From: Phymorhynchus buccinoides
Taxonomy: Eukaryota; Mollusca; Gastropoda; Neogastropoda; Raphitomidae
Length of the DNA stretch: 64,000 nucleotides
Direction of reading: 5' to 3'
Assembly (NCBI GenBank): GCA_017654935.2
Contig: CM065699.1
Location: 45,561,948-45,625,947 of the forward strand
Shown: positions 45,375 through 54,967 of the stretch, in pieces
How positions within the stretch are numbered: the stretch's first letter is position 1
Layout: the number at the start of each line of letters is the position of its first letter
Program-made: the position numbers and the translations under genes
Notes under the pieces: generated by a model
Told to the model about the DNA's origin: nothing
Databases searched by the model: none
Seen by the model: only the letters and a program-made list of their open reading frames with translations

Positions 45375-45848
45375 TGTTAACCGCCGTTTTGTCCAAATGC
45401 GGGTTGGACAAAACGGCGCCCGATTTTGAACCGCCGTTTTGTTCAAATGAAAGTTGGAGTTATAAAAACTCATTCTTGACAAGTTCTCATTTAAAAAAAA
45501 ATCTTTGTTAAATAAAATGAATAACAAGCTGACCACTGACACTGGTCACTTTGGCCTAATTTTACCGTTTGAATGCTAATTAGTTTATTAGGAGATCATA
45601 TGAACAATTGTTGATGTGGTTGACCAGTGGTCAGTGTCACTGAGCAGTGGTCACTTTGGCCTATTTTCACTGTTTGGCTGCAAATTAGTGTATTAGGTGT
45701 TCAAATGAACAAATTTTGATGTCGTTTTGTACACTGACACTGGTCACTTTGGCCTATTTTCACTGTTTGACTGCAAATTAGTGTATTAAGAGTTCAACTG
45801 AACAAATTTGGACAAAACGGCGGAATTTGGACAAAACGGCGGTTAACA
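45375..45848. mobile_element. 474-bp MITE just downstream of the GSS stop codon
   Basis: Terminal inverted repeats TGTTAACCGCCGTTTTGTCC, flanked by ATGC on both sides (45371-45374 and 45849-45852). Inside, a block with 'ggtcactttggcctattttc' is repeated about three times. It begins 130 bp after the GSS stop and holds the sense-strand AATAAA at 45594-45599, so it may contribute the 3' end of the transcript. Confidence 0.82.
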
Positions 45849-45977
45849 ATGCCAGCGTTGAGTGCGTCATCTCCAATTCATATTTCAGCAAAAAATCAGT
45901 TTTTACACAGAAACTACCTGCAGTATTCAGGCACATCCTCTGGAGAAGACTCAAGAAGCTTAATTGGCCCCCACTGG

Positions 45978-46107
45978 TCAAACGTCCACCAGGAAGGGAG
46001 TATCCCCCACAGCCAAGCCGACCAGTATCCCCCCTTCATCCGTCCCCTGGGGTTTGGTTCTCAACGTGTGACCGCACAGATAGTTGGCCACTGCCTTCTG
46101 CCCATCC
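45978..46107 (-). CDS. GSS: GSS exon 12 (C-terminus and stop)
   Basis: 130 bp from a TTACAG acceptor to a TGA at 45978-45980, entering after two bases. It encodes 'GQKAVANYLCGHTLRTK', keeping the Arg-Thr-Lys (Arg450 and Lys452 in human) that hold the substrate and ATP, and 'GGILVGLAVGDTPFLVDV', matching the Gly-rich lid and the C-terminus of GSS. The N and G spacing before LRTK is kept, although the usual MNKHVGHLLRTK is diverged. Confidence 0.9.
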
Positions 46108-46297
46108 CTGTAATGAGGGAATGATGTGATGAAACGTGACAGACGGAATCACAACTCGCATACAGTCGGTCAGTTGTGTTGTAGTCCGTCTTCCATGTCC
46201 AGTATACAACCTAACGTTCAAACGCTATCATGTTAACAGTCATTCAGGAACAGCAGTGGAAACAATAACCAGCTTTTGCTTCGCATCTGGTTAAAGA

Positions 46298-46504
46298 TCA
46301 GAAGGCAAATACACTGTGGAAACATTCCAGAATGGGACGCACAAATGTCTTGTAAACTCTTTCCCTGATGGTCTGGGAACTGATCTTTAGGTTTCTTCGC
46401 AAAACCTGAGAGTTATTGGCCTTTGAGCAGATGTTCTGGATGTGCCTTTTCCAGCTCACGTGTTTACAGATGGTAGCTCCTAGGTAATCCCCCCCCCCCC
46501 CCAT
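46298..46504 (-). mobile_element. CR1-like LINE reverse transcriptase thumb fragment
   Basis: The minus frame 'LGATICKHVSWKRHIQNICS' followed by 'VLRRNLKISSQTIRERVYKT' and 'FVRPILE' is the palm/thumb transition of CR1/Jockey LINEs. It lies in the last GSS intron in the same orientation as the gene. A short G/C run precedes it. Confidence 0.8.
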
Positions 46505-46839
46505 TCCCCTCTGCTATCTGGCAGTCATGGTCAGAAACAACTGACTGGCATACATATCTTCCATGTTCAATATACGTATAATCTAACGTTCCAAACATTT
46601 TCAGCAAAAACAAGCCAATGCCTGTCCATAAACATTTTGAAATATCTATTATCGACTTCCCTTTATACACAATGTAGCCAAGTGAATAGACAACATGGCT
46701 GACTAAAAAGAAGTGACTGATTGTATTAAGTGTGAAGTAATTTAATTGAGGTTTAATTGTACGGTTTTAAGACTGACATTAACAGACAAAGACAGTTAAA
46801 ACTATTGAAGAAAACAAAGAAAGAAAAACTGATTCTCAC

Positions 46840-47035
46840 CCAATGTGGACACCGTAAGTGCCCATTTCGCTGACGGTGTCAGACAGCTGCAGAGGTAGAC
46901 CTACCCCCGCCTTGACCAGGTAGTTCTTCTCCGGCAAGGGAAAGATCCTCTCCATCAGAATGTACGCCTCCCGCTCCTCCGTGTGGCCGATGGTCTCCAG
47001 CTTGGCTTTCAGTTCTTCCCCGTACAGATTGTTGC
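46840..47035 (-). CDS. GSS: GSS exon 11
   Basis: 196 bp from a TGACAG acceptor to a GTGAGA donor, entering after one base and leaving after two. 'NNLYGEELKAKL' continues the glycine-rich ATP-grasp loop begun in exon 10. 'REAYILMERI' and 'VSEMGTYGVHIG' match the 'ILMExI' and 'SELGIFGVY' strands that bind ATP in GSS. Confidence 0.94.
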
Positions 47036-47997
47036 CTGTCAGAGGGACATCAAAATCACCCCGTTTCAGTAAGTAAAACACAAAGATTTCTGATTCTAAA
47101 ACACAAAATATTTCTAAATCTAAAACACAAACATTTCTAACTGATGAGAAACTAAATGACAGCTATGATAATGTACACTTATTGAAAGCACTGTACACAA
47201 GAAACAGAAACAGTTGTGCTTTAGGGGTACTCAATATGGGCAAGTGTTTTAATGGATTCTTCAATAATTCAGGATATTTTATATGACCATTCTAGATAGT
47301 AATTGCCTTCAAATCTTTGTGACGGTAAAAAAATAATATATATAAAGCAACATTTACATGCTTATTTACATTTACATTTGGCAACACCAACATATTTTCC
47401 ATTAAGAGAAGATCAATTGTTAACGAAAAACAACAGAAGACATGGTCGAATGAAAAAAACCACCCAGCCTATTAACCTTTTTTCAGTCATTCATGTATTT
47501 TCCCTACAAATACGCCAATACAGCTCAGTCACACAATATTCACTTTGTTTTTTATTATGATAAGGCTACCGTATTCAGTTTTCCATTTCCAGGACATGTT
47601 AAATCTTCAATTTAATCATATAATCATCATATACCTTTCATATTTGTGTTTGATTACATTGTTTACCTCCTTCCAAAAGTAGCTCTTTTTTCCTCAGTTT
47701 TTGCTTTAATAAGTATGTATTTAGCTTCTATCCATTGTGTAGAATGAGATGCAGCCTACTGCTTGAACCAAATGTATGTGTTGAGTACCTTTATGAGCCT
47801 TGGCTTGTACTCTGGTCTTAATTTATGTTGCTGCAATGTGTGCATCAATAACACATTTGTGTAAACCAATTTAATCATCAATATTTTAATGGGTGCAAAG
47901 TTAGCATTAATAAAAAGAACTAAAGCTAGAAACTGCCAAAATTTCTAAACAGCAAAAAGAATGCAGAGTGCAAATTGCAATCCATCACTTTACTAAC
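47036..47997. other. GSS intron 10, no repeat recognised
   Basis: AT-rich intron with short 'ctaaaacacaaa' repeats at about 47095-47130. No element is bounded. Confidence 0.5.
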
Positions 47998-48079
47998 CTC
48001 CTCCTTCTTTTTGAGGTTTGAGAACAAACTTCTGTGGGGAATGTAGTGCCATCCTCACTGCTTCATCCCCCTCAGGCCC
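47998..48079 (-). CDS. GSS: GSS exon 10
   Basis: 82 bp from an ATCCAG acceptor to a GTTAGT donor, entering in phase 0 and leaving after one base. 'GPEGDEAVRMAL' leads to 'FVLKPQKEGGG', the GSS glycine-rich loop with the ATP-binding Lys (Lys364 in human) and magnesium Glu (Glu368 in human). Confidence 0.95.
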
Positions 48080-48173
48080 CTGGATTACAGACATGATGAC
48101 ATCAGCACCATTTGTTCAGAAGTTCACACAATATGCATGTATCACCACATTCTCGTGCATTTCTTTACAACCT

Positions 48174-48326
48174 GGGACGGTATTCATGTCGAGATAGCAT
48201 GAGACTTAGCATGATGCTAACTTAGAAGCTCTTCCAAAAGTCCTATTAAATCCTATAGGACATTGGAAGAGCTTCTAAGTTAGCATCATGCTAAGTCTCG
48301 TGCTATCTCAACGTGAATACCGTCCC
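48174..48326. mobile_element. Foldback MITE, copy 1
   Basis: Arms of ~63 bp (gggacggtattcatgtcgag ... gaagctcttccaa) pair almost perfectly around a loop 'aagtcctattaaatcctata...'. It lies in GSS intron 9. A related copy is at 48762-48920. Confidence 0.88.
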
Positions 48327-48761
48327 TGTTCACTTTCTATTTTGACTCCGTCTACTTTTAAACACTATTCTCGAGCATTTCATAACAAAACTTTCAAATT
48401 TGCCTCCGTCAACTTTTTAATTCTCATATTTATTACAACCTGTTAACTTCGTCTACTTTTAAACACTAATCTGGAGTGTTTCATTACAACCTTTTAGCCC
48501 TCAAGTTTTCCTCCGTCTACGTTTAAACATTGAAGCTTCTAGCATAATATACCACATTTTAAGAGATCTTCTTAAAAAGTATTACTACTCTGTTTTAGCC
48601 CTTCATGATCAATTTACTGTTATTTTTACTTCCCTGAGCCCATCTTGATTGGAGTGTGCAGAAATATGAATCGAACTTTGTGCAGAAAGGAGGAAAGAGT
48701 GGAGCGTTTCTTCCTCAACATATATACCACCATCTTCCTTTGTGGATACAAAATAAAATGT

Positions 48762-48920
48762 CCAGGACCTGTATTCACATTGAGATAGCATGAGACTTAG
48801 CATGATGCTAACTTAGAAGCTCTTCAAATGTCCTATAGGATTTAATAGGACTTTTGGAAGAGCTTCTAAGTTAGCATCATGCTAAGTCTCATGCTATCTC
48901 AACGTGAATACAGGCCCTGG
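48762..48920. mobile_element. Foldback MITE, copy 2
   Basis: Same arms as copy 1 (gagatagcatgagacttagc, atgatgctaacttagaagct), but the loop reads as the reverse complement of copy 1's loop, so the two copies sit in opposite orientations within one intron. Confidence 0.88.
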
Positions 48921-49379
48921 TCAATATCAATAAGAGAAATGATGATGTGATCAATAGTTGTTTTTGTCCTCATCGTTTTGCCTGTCCACACTCCGAATCG
49001 TGATCCTTTACTTGTAAGTTGGCCACCCTCAAGGAAAGAAGAACTTTAGTCATAAATAATTTTGCTGGAGGGAGTTCATTAAGAGAGAGTTTCTTCCCCT
49101 TATTCATTTCACCCCAAGAAGAAGAATAGTTTGTGGTGATGTGCATTGACAGCCTGATGCCTCGAGCACTCACAGCTGCTAAGTCAATGTAAGCGCAGAG
49201 TTGAGATGTGGAGAGAGCTCTTTGCAGAAAAAGGTGGATAAAAGCTCTTTGAAAAAAAGGACTGCAAACAATGTTAGAGATTCTCTCTATGATTTTCATT
49301 TTGTGATCCCAGCCTCCATTAAGCCTTGCACAGTTAGCTGGACATTAACAGCATTTCAACTGAGCAACCGCTTGGTGAT

Positions 49380-50129
49380 TCTATAGCTGGAGGCTTCAAG
49401 CTCCAGACCACCATTCCACCGACCTGCTCCAGGCCAGGTGAAGGGTATTCTATAGCTGGAGGCTTCAAGTTCCAGACCACCATTCCACAGACCTGCTCCA
49501 GGCCAGGTGAAGGGTATTCTATAGCTGGAGGCTTCAAGTTCCAGACCACCATTCCACCGACCTGCTCCAGGCCAGGTGAAGGGTATTCTATAGCTGGAGG
49601 CTTCAAGTTCCAGACCACCATTCCACTGACCTGCTCCAGGCCGTACTGCCAGGTGAAGGGTATTCGATAGCTGGAGGCTTCAAGTTCCAGACCACCATTC
49701 CACCGACCTGCTCCAGGCCAGGTGAAGGGTATTCTATAGCTGGAGGCTTCAAGTTCCAGACCACCATTCCACTGACCTGCTCCAGGCCAGGTGAAGGGTA
49801 TTCTATAGCTGGAGGCTTCAAGTTCCAGACCACCATTCCACTGACCTGCTCCAGGCCGTACTGCCAGGTGAAGGGTATTCTATAGCTGGAGGCTTCAAGT
49901 TCCAGACCACCATTCCACTGACCTGCTCCAGGCCAGGTGAAGGGTATTCTATAGCTAGAGGCTTCAAGTTCCAGACCACCATTCCACAGACCTGCTCCAG
50001 GCCAGGTGACGGGTATTCTATAGCTAGAGGCTTCAAGTTCCAGACCACCATTCCACTGACCTGCTCCAGGCCAGGTGAAGGGTATTCTATAGCTGGAGGC
50101 TTCAAGTTCCAGACCACCATTCCACTGAC
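49380..50129. repeat. 69-bp tandem array carrying the GSS exon 9 donor
   Basis: About ten units of 69 bp (some 77 bp with an extra 'cgtactgc') contain 'gacctgctccaggcc', the minus-strand end of exon 9 plus its donor (GAGCAG/GTCAGT), and 'ctatagctggaggcttcaag'. Units end in GTCAGT, GTCGGT or GTCTGT. As 69 is divisible by three, reading through exon 9 gives a 23-residue repeat (GLEQVSGMVVWNL...). Confidence 0.93.
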
Positions 50130-50321
50130 CTGCTCCAGGCCGTACTGCCCGGCGAAGGTGTCCCTGATCCTGCTGACGGCGGCTGGGTCCTGGATGAACC
50201 GCTCCACAGCCCCAGGCCTGGCCAGCTTCTGCTGGACTTTCTTGCAGCCGCTGAGCTGCGAGCGCACCGTGGGACACTTGATGGCTGCTGACCGCTCCAT
50301 CAGCAGCCGGGTTGACCACTC
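50130..50321 (-). CDS. GSS: GSS exon 9
   Basis: 192 bp (64 codons) from a GTCCAG acceptor to a GTCAGT donor, phase 0 at both ends. 'RLLMERSAAIKCP', 'QLSGCKKVQQKLARPGAVER' and 'IRDTFAGQYGLEQ' match the GSS 'LLERS.A.KCP', 'GTKKVQQ' (ATP-binding Lys305 in human) and 'LRATFAGLY' blocks. The last ~20 bases and the donor are the seed of the downstream 69-bp array. Confidence 0.96.
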
Positions 50322-50907
50322 CTGGACAAAGAAAGGAGAAATGATATGAGACTTAAAATGGTCACAAGATGTCCAAAACAAAACAAGAAACAGAATGAAG
50401 TTGGATAAAAACGATATAATATTTTATTTTATTTTATGAAATGATACAATAGGACAGTGACTTTACTAAAGAGAGCCCGCTAAGATCCTTCACTTAATTA
50501 GGGCGAGTAAGCAATGTAGTCACAGCTCCACGCCACGTTCATGTCAACGTTCCTTTGGGGACATGAAGCAGGAAGCGCATGACCTGGGCATGACCATTGT
50601 GGAAAAGGCACGGATGACCCAGGCGATAGTCCGACCAGTTCTTAACATCCTCCCTTGCAGACCAGACATGTCAGGCCGGGGAGCCGTAAAATCCCCCTAG
50701 GAGAAGAACAACTCTGATTCCAAATTCTCAATCCGACCAGAAACTCAAATAACACACAGGAGGACTGACACGTTCAAACCACACTATGTCTGGAGTGGGA
50801 TCGCCTATTAACAAAAGAGTTCATGAGCTCCTCCAAAATTCAGAATGTGTCGGCTGCGGACAGCGAGGAGACCAGAGAAGTGATGGGCGGACACATCACC
50901 TGCCCAC
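50322..50907. other. GSS intron 8, unclassified
   Basis: Sequence with 'gtcatgacctgggcatgacc'-like repeats and a short open stretch (50786 onward, 'NSECVGCGQRGDQ') that I cannot assign. Nothing firm. Confidence 0.35.
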
Positions 50908-51765
50908 CAAGGCCATGGACAGGAACAACAAGCCACTGACTTGTTTGGAGGAGTCACATCACCAAGGCCATGGACAGGAACAACAAGCCGCTGACTTGTT
51001 TGGAGGAGTCACATCACCAAGGCCATGGACAGGAACAACAAGCCGCTGACTTGTTTGGAGGAGTCACATCACCAAGGCCATGGACAGGAACAACAAGCCG
51101 CTGACTTGTTTGGAGGAGTCACATCACCAAGGCCATGGACAGGAACAACAAGCCGCTGACTTGTTTGGAGGAGTCACATCACCAAGGCCATGGACAGGAA
51201 CAACAAGCCGCTGACTTGTTTGGAGGAGTCACATCACCAAGGCCATGGATAGGAACAACAAGCCGCTGACTTGTTTGGAGGAGTCATCATCACCAAGGCC
51301 ATGGATGGAGGAACAACAAGCCGCTGACTTGTTTGGAGGAGTCACATCACCAAGGCCATGGACAGGAACAACAAGCCGCTGACTTGTTTGGAGGAGTCAC
51401 ATCACCAAGGCCATGGACAGGAACAACAAGCCACTGACTTGTTTGGAGGAGTCACATCACCAAGGCCATGGATAGGAACAACAAGCCGCTGACTTGTTTG
51501 GAGGAGTCACATCATCACCAAGGCCATGGATGGATAGGAACAACAAGCCGCTGAGGAACAACAAGCCATGGACTGACTTGTTTGGAGGAGTCACATCACC
51601 AAGGCCATGGACAGGAACAACAAGCCGCTGACTTGTTTGGAGGAGTCGCATCACCAAGGCCATGGACAGGAACAACAAGCCGCTGACTTGTTTGGAGGAG
51701 TCGCATCACCAAGGCCATGGACAGGAACAACAAGCCGCTGACTTGTTTGAAGGATCGAATCACAT
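50908..51765. repeat. 55-bp tandem array in GSS intron 8
   Basis: About fifteen units 'aggccatggacaggaacaac' plus 'aagccgctgacttgtttgga' plus 'ggagtcacatcacca', with small indel variants near 51290 and 51510-51580. Not visibly derived from an exon. Confidence 0.95.
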
Positions 51766-51944
51766 CACAAAGCTACCTTACAACGAGGCAGAGACAGAAA
51801 GAAACGTTTAAATTCAAAGAGAATTCATAACTCAGCCCACCCTACCCCCACCCCTTTCCACTGCTATTTGTTTTCAACTGCTGGTGTCTCTTGTAGCGTC
51901 GGATCTTTCATGGTATTGCACAATCTCCAGGAATCCACTCAGTG

Positions 51945-52140
51945 TCTTCTCCCCATGGGGATACCGGGGGGGGGGGGGGGTGTCTTTCGTACAAATAGTT
52001 CCCCCACCTTCTGGAAGTTCTGTGCTTGTAGCTTCCACTAATATTTCACTCTTTGACTCTGCCTTTTCCCTTTGCTTTCCGTCAACTACTATCTGTCTGC
52101 CTTTATAAAAAATATTCCCAATTTTCTCCTTTGAGCTCCT
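51945..52140 (+). mobile_element. SINE family B copy
   Basis: 'ccccatggggataccggggg', a G run, then 'cccccaccttctggaagttc' and 'gactctgccttttccctttg' to 'ctgcctttataaaaaa'. The 3' part is missing. Antisense to GSS. Confidence 0.65.
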
Positions 52141-52274
52141 CCGAAATCGAAAAGTGTTGGCTGCACGCAGCAGGGAGACCAGTGAAAACTGAAAACCGGA
52201 CACATACGTACTTTACCCATTATGGCCGGCCATATGGCCGGGGAACGCAGCAGAAGAAGACTCACTGTCTTTAC

Positions 52275-52335
52275 ATTAAAAATGTCCCATATGTAAGTTT
52301 ATCTGTTCCAGTTCGGATGACGTTAAACACAGTTT
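52275..52335 (+). mobile_element. SINE 3' module (fragment)
   Basis: 'aaaaatgtcccatatgtaag' followed by 'gatgacgttaaacacag' matches the 3' end shared with SINE family C and the fragment at 53175-53240. Confidence 0.5.
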
Positions 52336-52520
52336 CCACCTCTTAATTTAAGCCAGCATCAAGGCCACAGAAGCCTTGAACATACGTAACGCCCAGCTTT
52401 CTAACAAGGTGCCTCAATTGAAACTTCTTTTCTTCATATCAGTTCGTGTCTGACCTATGCGGAAAAGACTTCAGTACTCGCTACCCGCAAAAACAATTGG
52501 CTATCAGTATTACTACTTGC

Positions 52521-52590
52521 CTTATCCGATGGATAATGGTGTTCCGCGTAGCCAGTTCTCATGTAGACCACTGCCACCTCCAGGTCGTCC
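52521..52590 (-). CDS. GSS: GSS exon 8 (GC donor)
   Basis: 70 bp from an ATTTCAG acceptor to a GCAAGT donor, entering after two bases and leaving in phase 0. It encodes 'DDLEVAVVYMRTGYAEHHYP', matching '[20 protein letters not shown]' of GSS. The GC in place of GT at the donor is supported by exact phase and homology continuity into exon 9. The acceptor edge is copied in tandem at 52600-52880. Confidence 0.94.
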
Positions 52591-52880
52591 CTGAAATGAG
52601 TGCATCATATGAGTAGGATCAGGCATCAGGCACACCTCCAGGTCGTCCCTGAAATGAGTGCATCATATGAGTAGGATCAGGCACACCACAAACAACACGT
52701 GTTCTCAGGTAGACCACTGCCACCTCCAGGTCGTCCCTGAAATGAGTGCATCATATGAGTAGGATCAGGCACATATTCCACAAACAACACCTGTTCTCAG
52801 GTAGACCACTGCCACCTCCAGGTCGTCCCTGAAGTGAGTGCATCATATCAGTAGGATCAGGCACACAGTCCACAAACAAC
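52555..52880. repeat. Tandem copies of the GSS exon 8 acceptor edge
   Basis: 'cacctccaggtcgtccctga' with 'aatgagtgcatcatatgag' and 'taggatcaggca' occurs at about 52576, 52637, 52722 and 52812. Each contains the acceptor and 15-35 bases of the exon start. Only the one at 52590 leads into a full exon. Confidence 0.9.
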
Positions 52881-53174
52881 ACCTGTTCTAAAGAAACAGC
52901 CAAATAAGTCTCACAACATGTTGGCTTAGTTGAGGACAATACAAACCGTACTATATGGAAAGCAATTGCACAAATGCAATGAAACTTGAGACTGGAGTAC
53001 ACAAAATAATTGAATTAGGCATCTTCAAAACTTGAGATGATTTGGATGAGCCGTCTTCAGTTATTTTTTGTGCATATAAAAAAGTATCCATTAAATCAAG
53101 TTGACTTTTGTATTTTACTCACTTAACGGGACTTTCTTGATATTGCAGTACCTCCAAGATCGACCCACTATCCC

Positions 53175-53240
53175 TACATTTACAAATGTCCCATATGTAT
53201 CTGTTATAGGTGGGAAGACGTTAAACACATCTTCTTGTCC
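53175..53240 (+). mobile_element. SINE 3' module (fragment)
   Basis: 'tttacaaatgtcccatatgt' then 'atctgttataggtgggaaga' and 'cgttaaacaca', the shared 3' module of the SINE C group. Confidence 0.5.
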
Positions 53241-53770
53241 TATTCTGTTCTGTTCAACACAGTGTCAGTATTACCTAACAATCATCACTCACTGCATCTT
53301 CTTTGTTCATTTGTTAAGTTATTGTTATTATTGTTAAGCTGGTATTTATTTACAGTATCCGTGCTATTCAGAAACAGCCATTGCTATCGAGTACCGGCGG
53401 TATAGGTTTAGGAATGCATGTATAAACCAAAACAAGATGAACGATACAAACACATCATCATCGTGTTGTCTGCCTAAGTGAGGTGGCTAAAGCAGGCAGG
53501 CACAAAAAAGAATAATTTATAAAAACAACAGCAACAACAACAAAGTAACAGAAACAGATCACCATGAATCAACATAAGAAGATTTGCAGTGTCTACACAG
53601 GTGGATTTAACACGCAGGCAACAGACAAAGAACAGAGTGGTGGACAGACAGACTAAGCCGACGGGAGTCAAATAAAGAAATTAGGACATAAAATAGTGTG
53701 TCAGACTTACAGGGAAAAAAACTTCTTATCTTAAGAAAGAAAGCATCTGACATGAACATGGAGAAGACAG
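53241..53770. other. GSS intron 7, nothing recognised
   Basis: AT-rich intronic sequence with a CAACAA-type run at about 53527-53545. Confidence 0.4.
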
Positions 53771-53935
53771 TGACAGTGAGAGACAGACAGACAGAAGGAG
53801 TCGAATAAGGAGAGACTCATAAACTTACAAGAAAAACTTCTTATCACTGAAAGAGAGCCTCTGGCATAAACACCAAGAAGACAAAGAGACAGACAGACAG
53901 ACAGTCAGACAGACAGACAGTCAGACAGACAGAGG
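53771..53935. repeat. (AGAC)n-rich repeat
   Basis: Repeated AGAC units with AGTC interruptions at about 53779-53800 and 53885-53935. The complementary TCTG/CCTG-rich stretch in the left arm lies at about 40740-40790. Confidence 0.85.
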
Positions 53936-53980
53936 GAGTCAAATAAAGAACTAACGACAGAAAAAAAGTGTTAAACTTAC

Positions 53981-54145
53981 AAAAGAAGTTTCTTATCTTC
54001 AGAAAGACGGCCTCTGTGGTGGATCTCCAGAAAGGTTGCCCTGACGACGTCCACCTTCTTGTTCAGGAGGTTGATGTGGAATTCTAGCCATCGCTGGTCG
54101 ATGATGTTGGACTCGGCTTCAGAAACCAGGAACAGAATGACGGCG
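53981..54145 (-). CDS. GSS: GSS exon 7 (clean copy)
   Basis: 165 bp from a TTTCAG acceptor to a GTAAGT donor, entering and leaving after two bases. It encodes 'AVILFLVSEAESNIIDQRWL' and ends 'LSEDKKLL', matching '[20 protein letters not shown]' and 'LDQDRRLF' of GSS. Contains the NI.DQR motif of the substrate domain. Confidence 0.95.
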
Positions 54146-54204
54146 CTGAAACCAAAATGAACGATTGTCCTTCCTTCCTTAATTCCTTCCTTTCCTTATT
54201 ATAA

Positions 54205-54480
54205 GTGACCACAGTCACATTTGACTATTCTGTCACTGCAGAAAGCGGGGATCTGCGGAAGAGCGCCCTTCGGGGGAAAGAAACAACAACAGCAAAAAGC
54301 TACATTGGTGGATACTTATTTCGCGAGCACCGACACGAAGGTGTCTTGGCCTGCACAGCTTCCTGGGGTAGACCGTTCCAGTACCGGATGGTGCGCGGGA
54401 CGATCGAAGCTGGCTTGTCTGTGTGAGTTACGACAGCGGATGTGAGAGAGCTGCCTTTGATGGGAGCGTCGCTGATATGC
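54205..54480 (-). mobile_element. LINE ORF2 C-terminal fragment (right-arm copy)
   Basis: Counterpart of 40190-40460. Small indels separate the two copies; the minus frame near 54310-54400 reads 'VLERSTPGSCAGQDTFVS' in place of the longer motif frame seen in the other arm. Confidence 0.6.
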
Positions 54481-54787
54481 TGGTGGTAAGCTGAGCTTTC
54501 GTTTTAGGCCAGCCGTGTCTGGCTGCTGGGAGGTCCTGGGTTCCAGTCCCATCTCTTGTGGGATTTTTCGGGCCCAGACAGGCTCGTACTCGGAGTGAGT
54601 TTGCTATGGACACAACTGGAAGACACAGTCCATGCCCGTCCACTTTAGAGATGTGTTAGAGAACGTTTTACTCTAATTTAGAGAACGTTTTACTCTCATT
54701 TCTCCACCAATGTTGCTGTAATGTCCTGAGGTGGTCGCCTCTTGACGGCCTTACATCGTTTTATCCAGCCCCAGAGCCGGTGCATTG

Positions 54788-54838
<51 letters not shown>

Positions 54839-54876
54839 CGCACGCACACACACGCACACACACACACACACACACA
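54788..54876. repeat. (AC)n microsatellite
   Basis: AC run with GC interruptions, ending a few bases before the exon 6 donor region on the gene's strand. Confidence 0.95.
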
Positions 54877-54888
54877 ATCTCTACTCAC

Positions 54889-54962
54889 TGAGCATTGTTG
54901 TAGAGTTCCCAGGCTTTCACCAGCCCTTTGGCCAGTCCCACAACTGGTGCATTGTCAGGCAT
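54889..54962 (-). CDS. GSS: GSS exon 6 (clean copy)
   Basis: 74 bp from a TTTTTCAG acceptor to a GTGAGT donor, entering in phase 0 and leaving after two bases. 'NAPVVGLAKGLVKAWELYNN' matches '[20 protein letters not shown]' of GSS. Confidence 0.95.
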
Positions 54963-54967
54963 CTGAA

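Noticed and set aside
49334..50381. A separate 238-codon repeat protein gene beside GSS exon 9
   Set aside because: The frame is exon 9 read through its donor into the 69-bp array. It is treated as intron, with read-through kept only as a splicing hypothesis.
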